From positions 62,001 to 126,000 of the forward strand of contig NZ_JAWXRD010000003.1 of assembly GCF_033843265.1 (NCBI RefSeq): a stretch of 64,000 bases of DNA, given 5' to 3'. The position numbers and the translations under genes were made by a program. Positions within the stretch are counted from its first letter, which is position 1; each line of letters starts with the position of its first letter. Shown piece by piece: positions 7,324-16,500 of this stretch. Under the pieces are notes generated by a model. It did not search any database. It was given only the letters and a program-made list of their open reading frames with translations, and was not told where the DNA came from. The stretch is from Scandinavium lactucae (GTDB lineage Bacteria > Pseudomonadota > Gammaproteobacteria > Enterobacterales > Enterobacteriaceae).

Positions 7324-8553
7324 TTACTCCCAGCGTTTGATGACAATCGAGGTGTTGATCCCGCCGAAGGCGAAGTTATTGCTCTGCAAAAACTCACAAT
7401 CAATAGCCCGGGACTCTCCCATAATGTAGTCCAAATCGCCACATTGTACGTCTGGCTGGCGCAGGTTTAGGGTCGGCGTAAACCAGCCTTCACGCATCAT
7501 TTGCAGGCTCATCCACGCTTCCAGCGCACCGCACGCGCCCAGCGTATGCCCGAAATAACTCTTCAGCGATGAGATGGGCGTGCGGTTGCCAAATACCGCG
7601 GCGGTGGCCTGGCTTTCGGCGAGATCGCCGCGATCGGTGGCGGTGCCGTGCGCGGAAATATAGCCGATATCCGTCGGCGAAAGCCCGGCCTGGCGCAGGG
7701 ATTGCTCCATGCAAATCTGCATCGTTTCTTTTTGCGGCTGGGTGATATGTGCCGCATCGCAGTTGGTGGCGAAGCCGATGATTTCCCCGAAGATTGTCGC
7801 CCCGCGCGCTTTGGCGTGCTCCAGCTCTTCCAGCACCAGCGTGCCTGCGCCTTCGCCGATCACCAGCCCGTCACGACGGGTGTCAAACGGCGCGGGCGTG
7901 GTGGTGGGCGCATCGTTGCGCTGGCTGGTGGCGAACAGGGTATCAAACACCGCCGCTTCCGACGGGCACAACTCTTCCGCTCCGCCCGCGACCATCACCG
8001 TTTGATAACCGTGACGAATGGCTTCATAGGCGTAGCCGATCGCCTGGCTGCCGGAGGTACAGGCGCTGGACGTGGGGATCACGCGCCCGCGTAGGCCGAA
8101 GAACAGCCCGGTATTCACGGCGGTGGTGTGCGGCATCATCTGCACGTAAGTCGTGCCAGTGATGTTGTTGGTGTGTTTCTCGGTCAGCATGGTGGCAAAT
8201 TCACTCACCGGCCCGGTGCTGCCGGTTGAGGAGCCGTAGGCAATCCCGGTTTCACCGTTGGTCAGCACCGCATCGTCCAGCAGCCCGGCCTGCTCCAGCG
8301 CCAGTTCACTGGCGCGGGTCGACAGCAGCGACACCCGGCCCATCGCGCGGATGCGCTTGCGGGTGTAATGCGCAGGCAGGGTGAAATCATCAATCGGTGC
8401 GCCGAGCAGGGTGTGCAGCCCGTCGTAAATCTGCCATTCCGGCATCTTGCGTACCGCATTCTGATACCCGCGCAAACGCTCAGACACGCTCTGCCAGCTC
8501 TCGCCAAACGCGGTCACGCCGCCCATGCCGGTGATCACCACCCGACGGGTCAT
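7324..8553 (-). CDS. apeR: ApeR-type beta-ketoacyl-ACP synthase (aryl polyene)
   Basis: 409 residues from the ATG at 8553, which overlaps the apeQ stop as ATGA; the frame is open much further upstream but that part is a shadow of apeQ. It is a FabF-like ketosynthase with active-site Cys in TSSACTSGSQA and the two His in SAHGTATDRGD and YFGHTLGACGA. It catalyses decarboxylative condensation of malonyl-ACP with the growing chain in APE synthesis. It is one of two complete ketosynthases here; the other is apeO. It sits between the ketoreductase and acpT. Confidence 0.92.
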   Translation of the reverse strand: MTRRVVITGMGGVTAFGESWQSVSERLRGYQNAVRKMPEWQIYDGLHTLLGAPIDDFTLPAHYTRKRIRAMGRVSLLSTRASELALEQAGLLDDAVLTNGETGIAYGSSTGSTGPVSEFATMLTEKHTNNITGTTYVQMMPHTTAVNTGLFFGLRGRVIPTSSACTSGSQAIGYAYEAIRHGYQTVMVAGGAEELCPSEAAVFDTLFATSQRNDAPTTTPAPFDTRRDGLVIGEGAGTLVLEELEHAKARGATIFGEIIGFATNCDAAHITQPQKETMQICMEQSLRQAGLSPTDIGYISAHGTATDRGDLAESQATAAVFGNRTPISSLKSYFGHTLGACGALEAWMSLQMMREGWFTPTLNLRQPDVQCGDLDYIMGESRAIDCEFLQSNNFAFGGINTSIVIKRWE

Positions 8554-9281
8554 AACATGCCTCCGTTGATGGAAATCACCTGCCGGGTAACGTACCCCGC
8601 GATATCGGACATCAGATAGCTGGCGAGCCCGGCGACTTCCTCGGCCTGGCCCATGCGTTTCATGGGGATGATGCTCATCGCTTCGTTCAGCGCGGCGTCT
8701 TCCATCTCGATCATCCCGGTGTCGATCAGGCCTGGGGCGATGCAGTTGACGGTGATTTTGCGTTTCGCCAGCTCTATCGCCAGCGCTTTGGTGGCCCCGA
8801 TGATCCCGGCTTTGGCCGCGCTGTAGTTGACCTGACCGCGATTGCCCATCAGTCCGGAAACGGAGGATAGCGTGATGATACGACCCCCGCTGCGCAGGCC
8901 AATCATCGGCATCACGCACGGGTGAATCACGTTGTAGAAGCTGTCGAGATTGGTATGGATAACGCTGTCCCAGTCGTCGTCGCTGAGTGCCGGAAACGCA
9001 CCGTCGCGGGCGATACCCGCATTGCTGACCACCCCGTACCACGCGCCGTGCTGTTCGATATCGGCGGTCAGAACCTGGCGGCACTGCTCGCGGTTGCCGA
9101 CGTCAAACTGCAACAGACGGCCTGTGCCACCCGCACTTTCAATGGCGTTGAGGGTGGCCTGCGCGCCGGACGCATCGCGGTGATAATGCACGCCAACGGT
9201 AAATCCATCGGCGGCCAGCTGGCGCGCAATCGCGCAACCAATGCCTTTGCTGGCCCCGGTGACCAGAACGGAACGACTCAT
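8550..9281 (-). CDS. apeQ: ApeQ-type 3-ketoacyl-ACP reductase (FabG-like)
   Basis: 243 residues, a classical short-chain dehydrogenase. It has the NADPH-binding GASKGIG at the N-terminus, SNAG near residue 88, catalytic Ser in LSSVSGLMG and the YSAAK Tyr-Lys pair, then the NCIAPGLIDTGM loop. It reduces the beta-keto group of the polyene intermediate to a hydroxyl before dehydration. It overlaps apeP upstream and apeR downstream by ATGA, so all three are translationally coupled. Position inside a full APE operon separates it from the housekeeping FabG. Confidence 0.93.
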   Translation of the reverse strand: MSRSVLVTGASKGIGCAIARQLAADGFTVGVHYHRDASGAQATLNAIESAGGTGRLLQFDVGNREQCRQVLTADIEQHGAWYGVVSNAGIARDGAFPALSDDDWDSVIHTNLDSFYNVIHPCVMPMIGLRSGGRIITLSSVSGLMGNRGQVNYSAAKAGIIGATKALAIELAKRKITVNCIAPGLIDTGMIEMEDAALNEAMSIIPMKRMGQAEEVAGLASYLMSDIAGYVTRQVISINGGML

Positions 9282-9754
9282 GATGACTTTCTCTGTTCAA
9301 AAAGGGAGTTTAATTCTTCGGAAGTGGGCTGGAAGGTGTTGACCCGCCCACTGGCAAGCTTCTTGCCGTCGGCGATAATTTCGCACTCAAAGCTGCCGAA
9401 GCGCTCGTCCTGCATCAGCAGCGTAACGGTCACCTCGAGCACGCTGTCGGCGGCAAATTCGCCCGCGACGCATTTCAGCTCGCGCGCGCCAAGCACCATA
9501 CCCAGTGAAATTTGTGCTTCGCCATTTTGCTGGCGGTGCCAGCCAGACCACACGCCCACGGTCTGCGCCATCAGCTCCAGCGCATACCAGCCCGGCAGAT
9601 TGCCGCTGGCGTCAATGAATGGGGCCAGCACGCCCCGGCGAGTGACCGTCACCTGACAGGTGGCCTGTTCTTCGCTGACGTTCAGTACTCTTTCCAGCAG
9701 CAGCATCGGCGCGTCGTGCGGCAGATACGCCCCGGGGGATAAGTAGTGGCTCAT
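9278..9754 (-). CDS. apeP: ApeP-type 3-hydroxyacyl-ACP dehydratase subunit
   Basis: 158 residues, hot-dog fold of the FabA/FabZ-like type found in APE loci: LPHDAPMLLLERVL at the N-terminus and LPGWYALELMAQTVGVWSGWH on the long central helix. ApeP and ApeI homologues are reported to work as a heteromeric dehydratase that makes each conjugated double bond. The start overlaps the apeO stop by 4 bases. The strict GHFPxxP signature is absent here but a GHF motif is present in ApeI, which fits split roles in a dimer; that is inference. Confidence 0.88.
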   Translation of the reverse strand: MSHYLSPGAYLPHDAPMLLLERVLNVSEEQATCQVTVTRRGVLAPFIDASGNLPGWYALELMAQTVGVWSGWHRQQNGEAQISLGMVLGARELKCVAGEFAADSVLEVTVTLLMQDERFGSFECEIIADGKKLASGRVNTFQPTSEELNSLFEQRKSS

Positions 9755-10920
9755 GCGGTTCTCCCCAGCACAAGGCTGGCGTTATTGCCGCCAAAGGCGA
9801 ATGAATTAGACAGAATCACCGGGCGCAGCAGCGGCTGCGGGGCGGTGATAATCCCGCACGCCGGAAGCGTCGGGTCGGCCAGTGAATGGCTGAAATCCTG
9901 TGGCGGAAGCGGTAAATTACGCGCGAGGATAAGCCAGCTCAGCGCCGCTTCGGTAATGCCCGCCGCGCCCAGCGTGTGCCCGGTCAGATGCTTGGTTGAA
10001 CTGCACGGTACGCGGTCGCCAAACAACGCGTGGATCACCTGCGACTCAACCCGATCGTTGAGCGGGGTGGCGGTGCCGTGCAGGTTAATATAGCCCACGT
10101 CCTGCGGGGTCAGTCCGGCGTCGTGTAACGCCTGTTGGATAGCGCGAACTGCGCCTTCCCCCTGCGGATGCGGGGCGGAAATATGGTGTGCATCGCTGGA
10201 TTCGCCCACCCCGAGCAGGGCCACAGCCTGCGGCTCGCGGGTGAGCAGCATCAGCGCTGCGCCTTCGCCAATGGTGATCCCATCGCGGTCGCGGCCAAAC
10301 GGTTGGCACAGCGTGGTCGACAGTGATTCTAAGCTATTGAACCCGTTGACCGGCATCCGGCTGAGCGTATCGGCCCCGCCGACAATCGCTACGTCGACCA
10401 GTCCGGCCTCAATCAGGCGGCGACCGCTGATCATCGCCCGGGCGCTGGAGGAGCAGGCGGTAGACAGCGTATAGGCCGGGCCTTCCAGCTTCAGCCAGTT
10501 ACGCAGGAAGCGCGACGGGTCGCCCAGCTCCTGTTGTGCATAGCGCCAGTCGGGGCTTGGTTTACCGTTCAGCGCCAGCCTGGCGTGGATATCGCCTTCA
10601 TCGAGGCCCGAGGTGCTGGTGCCCATAATCACCGCCACCCGGTCGCGGCCAAAACGGGCAATCGCCTCGTCGACCTGCGGCTGGATCTGTTCCAGCGCCG
10701 CCAGCAGCAGTTGATTGTTGCGGGAACGGTGTTCGGCAACCTCATCAGGGATGGGCGGCAGTTCCCCATCCACGCCGCCGAGTACCGCAGGCACCTCGCC
10801 CTGCAACCAGCCTTCACGCAGGCGCATCCCCGGTGCAACGCCTGCGCCCAGGTTAGCGGCAATCTCATCCGGCGTGCGGCCCAGCGCGTTAATCATGCCC
10901 GCGGCAGCAATGTAGATCAT
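9751..10920 (-). CDS. apeO: ApeO-type beta-ketoacyl-ACP synthase
   Basis: 389 residues from the ATG at 10920 (MIYIAAAGMINAL), one base after the apeN stop; the longer open frame runs into apeN. It is a ketosynthase with nucleophile Cys in LSTACSSSARA and the His residues in NLHGTATPLND and HLTGHTLGAAG. APE ketosynthases of this type pair with the chain-length factor ApeC. It is followed by apeP with an ATGA overlap. It is distinct from ApeR, the second complete ketosynthase of the cluster. Confidence 0.92.
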   Translation of the reverse strand: MIYIAAAGMINALGRTPDEIAANLGAGVAPGMRLREGWLQGEVPAVLGGVDGELPPIPDEVAEHRSRNNQLLLAALEQIQPQVDEAIARFGRDRVAVIMGTSTSGLDEGDIHARLALNGKPSPDWRYAQQELGDPSRFLRNWLKLEGPAYTLSTACSSSARAMISGRRLIEAGLVDVAIVGGADTLSRMPVNGFNSLESLSTTLCQPFGRDRDGITIGEGAALMLLTREPQAVALLGVGESSDAHHISAPHPQGEGAVRAIQQALHDAGLTPQDVGYINLHGTATPLNDRVESQVIHALFGDRVPCSSTKHLTGHTLGAAGITEAALSWLILARNLPLPPQDFSHSLADPTLPACGIITAPQPLLRPVILSNSFAFGGNNASLVLGRTA

Positions 10921-10921
10921 C

Positions 10922-11506
10922 TCAGTCACCCAGATATTGAATGGTGATGTGGTAGTTGAACACGTGCTGCTCAATGCTGATCGGCTCGCGCTTACCTTTG
11001 CGTTGCAGGTAGGTGATGTCCGTCACCAGCTTGCCCTGGGCATTGCGTAGCTCACGTTTATCCCCGCGGTCGGTCAGGGTCCAGCCCTTCGGCAACTGCG
11101 GGGTCCAGGCGCTAATCGGCCAGTGGCTGAGCATCACGTCGGCCAACACCTGGCTGGCAGGCGGCAGTTGCGGCACCACGATGGACTGTTCAGTATGGAT
11201 GCCTTTGTCGTCATAGGTGACGAGGAACAGACGAATACCCACCGATGAGAGCCCCGCCAGGGTCAGTTTTTTATCATCGGCATTGAGCATCACCAGCAGG
11301 GACTGGGTTTGGCCGTGAAAACTGCCGGTCAGCAACTGTTGGGAATTGACCGCAGGGGTAATGCCCGGCGGCGGGAGTGTTATCTGCGTTCCCGGTTGCA
11401 GCCACGCCTGTGGGCGAGCGTTGTTATCCGGCGTCGAATGACTACAGCCGGTGAGGGCCAACATTGCCGCGAGGGCGAGGCTGTGCCAGAGGGGGCGTAT
11501 CATCAT
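10922..11506 (-). CDS. apeN: ApeN-type outer-membrane lipoprotein (DUF3261)
   Basis: 194 residues beginning with two ATG codons (11506, 11503), the first overlapping the apeM stop. The N-terminus is a lipoprotein signal ending LALTGC, so Cys near residue 21 should be lipidated. The rest is a beta-rich periplasmic domain of the DUF3261 type that accompanies APE exporters. With the LolA-like ApeL and the MMPL protein ApeM it probably carries the finished aryl polyene lipid to the outer membrane. Confidence 0.85.
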   Translation of the reverse strand: MMIRPLWHSLALAAMLALTGCSHSTPDNNARPQAWLQPGTQITLPPPGITPAVNSQQLLTGSFHGQTQSLLVMLNADDKKLTLAGLSSVGIRLFLVTYDDKGIHTEQSIVVPQLPPASQVLADVMLSHWPISAWTPQLPKGWTLTDRGDKRELRNAQGKLVTDITYLQRKGKREPISIEQHVFNYHITIQYLGD

Positions 11507-13824
11507 TTCTTTCTCTCTTTCTTGCCCGGCATCGCCAGCGGCGACAGCAGAAACGCAGTGAAAATGCCGCTGACCAGCACAATGCCGAAGCTGCTGATCG
11601 CCTGGGTGGCGCTGAAGACCAGCATCCCCAGTGTGAGCAGGGTGGTCATCATCGCCAGAATAATCGCCAGCAGTGAGGTGAGCGGCGTGCCGCGCGGATT
11701 GCTGAAGAACAGGGTGTAGTTGATGCCAATCCCCAGCACCAGCACCAGCGCCAGCAATGAGAACAGGTTCAGCGCATGACCGCTGAACGACAGCGCCGCC
11801 AGCCCGCAGCCGAGCGATAACAGCGACGGCACCAGGCTTATCAGCCCTTTGCGCCAGCCAAGCCGCAGCATTGCGCCGATGGCGATAACGACCAGCGCCA
11901 CGCCGAGCAGGGCGGTTAATATCGTGCGGTATAACGCGAACAGGCTATCAAACGACGCTTTGCGATCGTTCCACGCCACGCCATCGGCCTGTTCAGCTAA
12001 GCGTTGCAGCGCCGCGCTGTCTTTTACACCGTCAACCGGGACCAGCACGCCGCTCTTCCCGTCTGGCAGCGTGAGCCACAGCAGACGCCAGCCTTCGCTG
12101 ACCGGGCTTTTCAGCCAGGCATCGACCGTCACCGGCATCGGATTCAGATCAGGCGTCACCGTTTTCAGGCCGGTGCTTTGCAGGGCGTTGACCACCGCAG
12201 GCGTGGCCTGTTTCAACAGCGCCAAATCTTGCTTTTGGCGCTGCAAGGAGTTGAGCGGCAGGGCGCGGAACTGGGTGAACAGGCCCGTCTGACGCGCTTT
12301 TTCCAACTGTGGCGTAAAGGCTTCGAGCCGTTCCAGCGTCTGCTGGGCGGAATCGCCGTACACCACGAACCATTTCTGATCGACGCTCTGTCCGGTTAGG
12401 GCGGTGATTTTTTTCTCCTGCGCCAACAACTGCGGCGGCAGGGCTTGCAGTTGCGAAATATCGTCATTCACTCGCAGGGTCGCGAGACCCGCCAGCGAGA
12501 ACAGCGCCAGCGCCACCGGCAGGCCGATGGAGAGCTTTTTGTTGCGCCGCCACGCCGCCAGCCAGCGCAGCATCACGGTCATTAGCGGCACCGGGCGCAC
12601 CGGCAAGCCGCGACACAGCCACGGATGCCAGAAAATCACCGTCAGACATGAGGCGCTCAGACCCGCCGCGGCAAATACCGCCATCTGCCGGATGCCGGGG
12701 AACGGGGCCAGCATCAGCAGCAGATACGCCACCACGGTGGTCAGCAGCGCCAGCAGCAGGGCTCGGCGCACTTTGACCAGGCTTTGCCACGGGGTGGAAA
12801 CCTCGCCGTGGACCAGCCGTTCGGTCAGATAATAGAGGGTGTAGTCTGCTGAAATGCCGATGATGCTCATGCTCATCACCAGGGTCATGAGATGCAGTTC
12901 GCCAAACAGACAGAGTGTCGCCCCCGTGCCCGCCAGCGCGCCGATCCCGACGGACAGCAGGCACAGCAGCAGCGGGCGAATCGAGCGGAATACCAGCACA
13001 ATCAGCAGGATGACCCCAAGCACGGTCGCCACCCCGAGGGTTGAGACATCATGCTTCGCCTGCTGGCTGGCGTAATCGCTGTAGAACATCGTCCCGCGCG
13101 ACAGGAGCTGCGCCTGCGGGAACTGGGCTTTGAGTTCAGCTTCCAGCCCCGCCAATTGGCTGACGCGCTGGTGGGTTTGCTGCATGTCGAAGGACGCGCC
13201 GTTCACCTCACCGTGCAGCAAATACCAGTAGTTACCCGCGCTGTCCTGAGCCACCAGCCAGCCGTCCATCAGCCGCAGCTTCTGTCCGTTCGCCGCCAGC
13301 GCCAGCTGCGAGCCACGCATCAGCATCAGCGGATCGTTGCTCAGCTCTTTACCACTCACTCCGGAAAACGCCGAGTACAGCTGGGATAAAATCCACTGGG
13401 CCTGCGCCTCGCCGCCCTGTTGCAGACGGCTACGGGTCGCGCTGTCCATCAACGCATTACGATGCTGGAAAAAGAACGTGCCCCACGCCTGCTGGCTGGC
13501 CGCATCCATCGGGCCTTTGAGGTCGCTTAATGCGCCGGACTGCGCCAGCAGGGTTTGCCAGCGGCTCGCTACCGCTGGGTTGGCGGTTTTGCCAGGGCTA
13601 ACCAGCCACACCACCTGGCGGTCGAGGCGCTGCATAAAGCCGTCGCTCAACGCCGGAGGAATGGCCCCCATACTTTGGGTCGGGAGCATCGCCAGCACGC
13701 TGCTGTTGATCCGCGCCCGCGGGAGCATCAGCGCCAGCGCGGTGAGCAGAACAAGGCACAGCCCCAGCCAGCCCCAGGCTGCACGACGGGCGCTAGTGGG
13801 CGGCAAAGCGTTGACGTTCATCAT
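11503..13824 (-). CDS. apeM: ApeM-type MMPL/RND family exporter
   Basis: 773 residues. After an initial membrane helix (WGWLGLCLVLLTALALML) comes a large periplasmic loop, a cluster of about five helices (from about residue 255), a second hydrophilic loop and a second helix cluster near the C-terminus. This is the duplicated MMPL/RND plan, shorter than drug-efflux RND pumps. A charged helix pair in ISADYTLYYLTERL resembles the proton-relay helix. It likely moves the aryl polyene lipid across or out of the inner membrane. The start lies 32 bases inside apeL. Confidence 0.88.
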   Translation of the reverse strand: MMNVNALPPTSARRAAWGWLGLCLVLLTALALMLPRARINSSVLAMLPTQSMGAIPPALSDGFMQRLDRQVVWLVSPGKTANPAVASRWQTLLAQSGALSDLKGPMDAASQQAWGTFFFQHRNALMDSATRSRLQQGGEAQAQWILSQLYSAFSGVSGKELSNDPLMLMRGSQLALAANGQKLRLMDGWLVAQDSAGNYWYLLHGEVNGASFDMQQTHQRVSQLAGLEAELKAQFPQAQLLSRGTMFYSDYASQQAKHDVSTLGVATVLGVILLIVLVFRSIRPLLLCLLSVGIGALAGTGATLCLFGELHLMTLVMSMSIIGISADYTLYYLTERLVHGEVSTPWQSLVKVRRALLLALLTTVVAYLLLMLAPFPGIRQMAVFAAAGLSASCLTVIFWHPWLCRGLPVRPVPLMTVMLRWLAAWRRNKKLSIGLPVALALFSLAGLATLRVNDDISQLQALPPQLLAQEKKITALTGQSVDQKWFVVYGDSAQQTLERLEAFTPQLEKARQTGLFTQFRALPLNSLQRQKQDLALLKQATPAVVNALQSTGLKTVTPDLNPMPVTVDAWLKSPVSEGWRLLWLTLPDGKSGVLVPVDGVKDSAALQRLAEQADGVAWNDRKASFDSLFALYRTILTALLGVALVVIAIGAMLRLGWRKGLISLVPSLLSLGCGLAALSFSGHALNLFSLLALVLVLGIGINYTLFFSNPRGTPLTSLLAIILAMMTTLLTLGMLVFSATQAISSFGIVLVSGIFTAFLLSPLAMPGKKERKK

Positions 13825-14398
13825 CGGTCAAAGTGGCCGGGGTCAGGCGCGGGTTGCTCAGGGTAATATCGGTCCGATCGCCCTGTTTATCGTTCAACTG
13901 GATGGTTTCCAGATAGGTTTTCCCGCCGAGATCGATTGAGGTAAAAATCTTATCCAGCGGGGTGGTGATGGGCGTCAGCTTCAGCGTCCAGCGGTCGTTG
14001 CCCTGGTCCTGGAAGTCAACGCGGAAGTTCTGCTCCAGCACCTTACGATCGGCCTGGAACAGCGCCCGCAGCAGGTGGTTAAACTGGAACATCTGCGGAT
14101 TGTTGTCGGCGGTAATCGTCTGCGGCGGCTGACCGTTGATGATTTGCACCATCCGCGAGTCATCGAGCATCAGGCGCATCGGGAACGGGGCGGTCTGATC
14201 CCACAGCAGCCCGGTGTCGCGGGCAATCAGCATTTCGCCCTGCGAGCGCAGCGGCTGCGGCATGGCTTTGATGGTGCGGGTCTGCTCGAAATGCGCCCGC
14301 ACCAGCGGCTGTTCGGTAAAGCGCTGCTGCAATTGATCCAGGGTGACGGCGTGCGTCAGCGGGGCCAGCAGCAGGACCACAAGCGGCCACAGTTTCAT
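13793..14398 (-). CDS. apeL: ApeL-type LolA-like outer-membrane lipid carrier
   Basis: 201 residues with an N-terminal signal peptide (MKLWPLVVLLLAPLTHA) and a periplasmic LolA-fold domain: a FEQTRTIKAMPQPLRSQGE segment is followed by the typical LLWDQTAPFP strand and an acidic linker. LolA-like proteins shuttle hydrophobic molecules through the periplasm. Here it is placed between thioesterase and exporter genes, so APE-lipid transfer is the likely job. The ATG overlaps the apeK stop by 4 bases. Confidence 0.87.
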   Translation of the reverse strand: MKLWPLVVLLLAPLTHAVTLDQLQQRFTEQPLVRAHFEQTRTIKAMPQPLRSQGEMLIARDTGLLWDQTAPFPMRLMLDDSRMVQIINGQPPQTITADNNPQMFQFNHLLRALFQADRKVLEQNFRVDFQDQGNDRWTLKLTPITTPLDKIFTSIDLGGKTYLETIQLNDKQGDRTDITLSNPRLTPATLTDDERQRFAAH

Positions 14399-14817
14399 GC
14401 GTTCACTCCCATGCGTTCAAATAAAACCGGCGGGCTGACGAAGCACAGTTCTTTGGTGTTCTCGTCCACCGCCACCTGAATGGTGTAGCCGGTGGTGGTG
14501 CGCTTCCCGCTGGCGGCGTCGAAAATTTCGTAGCCGATGCGCAAACGGTTTTCGTACTCTTCCAGCCTGGCGCGCACGCGAATGGTCTGCTCGAAAGTCA
14601 CCACGTCGCGGTACTTCACGCGGGTGTCGACCACCGGCCAGACATAGCCGGATGCCTTCATCTGGCGATAGCCATAGTTGAACTGATTGAGCAGCGCCTC
14701 GCGGGCGATTTCGAAATAGCGGAAGTAGTTCCCGTGCCACACCACGCCCATCATATCGACGTCGTGAAACGGCACGGTGATTTCAACTTCGGTGGTAAAG
14801 CGGGGATCGTTGAGCAC
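14395..14817 (-). CDS. apeK: ApeK-type acyl-CoA/ACP thioesterase (4HBT hot-dog fold)
   Basis: 140 residues of the YbgC/4-hydroxybenzoyl-CoA thioesterase type: FHDVDMMGVVWHGNYFRYFE contains the catalytic Asp and the conserved His-Gly-Asn-Tyr. In APE clusters this enzyme probably hydrolyses stalled or finished acyl chains. It starts 3 bases after the apeJ stop and overlaps apeL by ATGA. Confidence 0.9.
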   Translation of the reverse strand: MLNDPRFTTEVEITVPFHDVDMMGVVWHGNYFRYFEIAREALLNQFNYGYRQMKASGYVWPVVDTRVKYRDVVTFEQTIRVRARLEEYENRLRIGYEIFDAASGKRTTTGYTIQVAVDENTKELCFVSPPVLFERMGVNA

Positions 14818-14820
14818 CCG

Positions 14821-16500
14821 TTACTCCTTCTCAGTCGCGTCCGGCAGTCGCCAGAAATCAAAAAAGTTAAACCAGTCGAGGGGCGACAGCAGGGCGTAAT
14901 GCTCGAGCCGCTGCGCGTAACGATCGACGATGGTCTGCAATGCCTGCTGGCGCTCGCCGCGGGGTAACAACAGCGGATCGGCGAACGGTTCACAATGAAC
15001 CTGCAATTTGCCCTGCTGCTTGAGGGCGAAAATCATCAGCACCGGGCATTTCAGCACCGAGGCCAGGATAAACGGTCCCTGAGGGAACGGGGCGGGAGAG
15101 CCCATAAACTCGCTCCAGATAACGCGCCAGTCGCCGCCGCGCTGCGGATTTACCGCAATGCGATCGCCGACGATCGCCACCCACTCGCCCCGATCGAGCT
15201 TCTCTTTCAGTAGCATCGCGGTATCGGGGCCGACATCGGTGACGGAAATAAGATTGATGCCCGACTGCGGGGCGTTTTCTTCCATCACCTGCTTGAAGCG
15301 CTGGGCGTTGTCGTTGAATACCAACGCGTTAATGGTGCGGGTCGACAACGCGCGACAGGCTTCGACATCACCCAGGTGCGAGGCCAGCAGCAGCTTGCCC
15401 TGCGTGGCAGACATATCCAGCGCTGCCTGCGCCCCGGGGGCAAAAACGATATCCCGGCCCGGCTTCAGTTCCCCGCGCCAACTGGCGATTTTGTCGAGAA
15501 TGGCGTGGCCGAAGCCTAAAAAATGCTGAAAGCTGTTGAAGCGTTTGGGCGGCGGCAAATTGCGCGCTACCAGCTCTTTTTTCGCCCGGGCAATCCACTG
15601 CTGTGAGGCGCGACGCGGTTCGCGGGCGGTGAGCCAGAACACCGCGATCACCGGCCATAACAGCAGGGAGAACGCGCCGCGACCGAAGGTTTTCCACACC
15701 CAAATCATCAGTCGCATTCCCCACAGCCCTTTGGCTTCCGGCTGTTTCGCCCAGTGCTGGCGACGACGGCGGAACAGCAGCGACGGGATGCGTGGCAGCA
15801 TGCCGAAGAACAGCCGGGTGTGCATCCCCGAGATGCGCAGGTTGTCTTTCAGGGCATCAAAATGCGACAGGCCATCCGGCGGATAGGTCACGCGGGTCGG
15901 CACAAAATAGCTGGGATTGCCCTGCCAGTAGAGGCGCACCATGACCTCGGTGTCGAAGTCCATCCGCTGGCCGAGCGCTACCTGCTGCGCAAGTTGCAGG
16001 GTGGGGGCCACCGGGTAGACGCGAAACCCGCACATGCTGTCTTTCAGCTGGAGAGACAGCGTCTCAATCCATACCCAGACGTGGGTCACGTAGCGGCCGT
16101 ACAGGCGCGAGCGCGGCACGGAATCGTCGTAAATCGGCTGCCCGGAAATCAGCGCCTGCGGGTGCTTCTCCGCCAGCGTTAACAGACGCGGGATATCTTC
16201 AATCGCGTGCTGGCCGTCAGCATCAACCTGCACCGCATGGCTGAAACCTGCGCGCTGCGCCTCTTCCAGACCACGGAGCACCGCCGCACCTTTGCCCGCA
16301 TTCTGTGCCAGCCGCAGCAGGGTCAGGTTTTCATGGGTGGCGGCGAGGGATTCGAGAATTGTGCGGGTGGCCTCATCGCTGCCGTCATCCACCACAATGC
16401 AGGGCAGCTGACAATCAGACAGCCGGGCAAGCACGCTCGCCATCATCGGGCCGTGGTTGTAGCAGGGGATCAGAATGCAGGGGCAGAAGGCTACTGACAT
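14821..16500 (-). CDS. apeJ: ApeJ-type fusion of GT2 glycosyltransferase and LpxL-like acyltransferase
   Basis: 559 residues with two domains. The first (about 1-240) is a GT-A family 2 glycosyltransferase: LIPCYNHG, VVDDGSDEATR and the metal-binding QVDADGQH, followed by GFRVYP. The second (about 285-559) resembles the LpxL/HtrB lysophospholipid acyltransferase family, with a membrane-proximal helix (FSLLLWPVIAVFWLT) and the ASHLGDVEACRAL region matching the catalytic His-x4-Asp/Glu site. Such fusions are typical of APE loci and probably attach the aryl polyene to a glycolipid-like anchor at the inner membrane. The start overlaps apeI by about 10 bases. Confidence 0.9.
   Translation of the reverse strand: MSVAFCPCILIPCYNHGPMMASVLARLSDCQLPCIVVDDGSDEATRTILESLAATHENLTLLRLAQNAGKGAAVLRGLEEAQRAGFSHAVQVDADGQHAIEDIPRLLTLAEKHPQALISGQPIYDDSVPRSRLYGRYVTHVWVWIETLSLQLKDSMCGFRVYPVAPTLQLAQQVALGQRMDFDTEVMVRLYWQGNPSYFVPTRVTYPPDGLSHFDALKDNLRISGMHTRLFFGMLPRIPSLLFRRRRQHWAKQPEAKGLWGMRLMIWVWKTFGRGAFSLLLWPVIAVFWLTAREPRRASQQWIARAKKELVARNLPPPKRFNSFQHFLGFGHAILDKIASWRGELKPGRDIVFAPGAQAALDMSATQGKLLLASHLGDVEACRALSTRTINALVFNDNAQRFKQVMEENAPQSGINLISVTDVGPDTAMLLKEKLDRGEWVAIVGDRIAVNPQRGGDWRVIWSEFMGSPAPFPQGPFILASVLKCPVLMIFALKQQGKLQVHCEPFADPLLLPRGERQQALQTIVDRYAQRLEHYALLSPLDWFNFFDFWRLPDATEKE

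Noticed and set aside
7324..9084. 586-codon frame read as one protein
   Set aside because: Only the last 409 codons are the ketosynthase; the first 177 are a shadow of apeQ rich in Arg and Gln.
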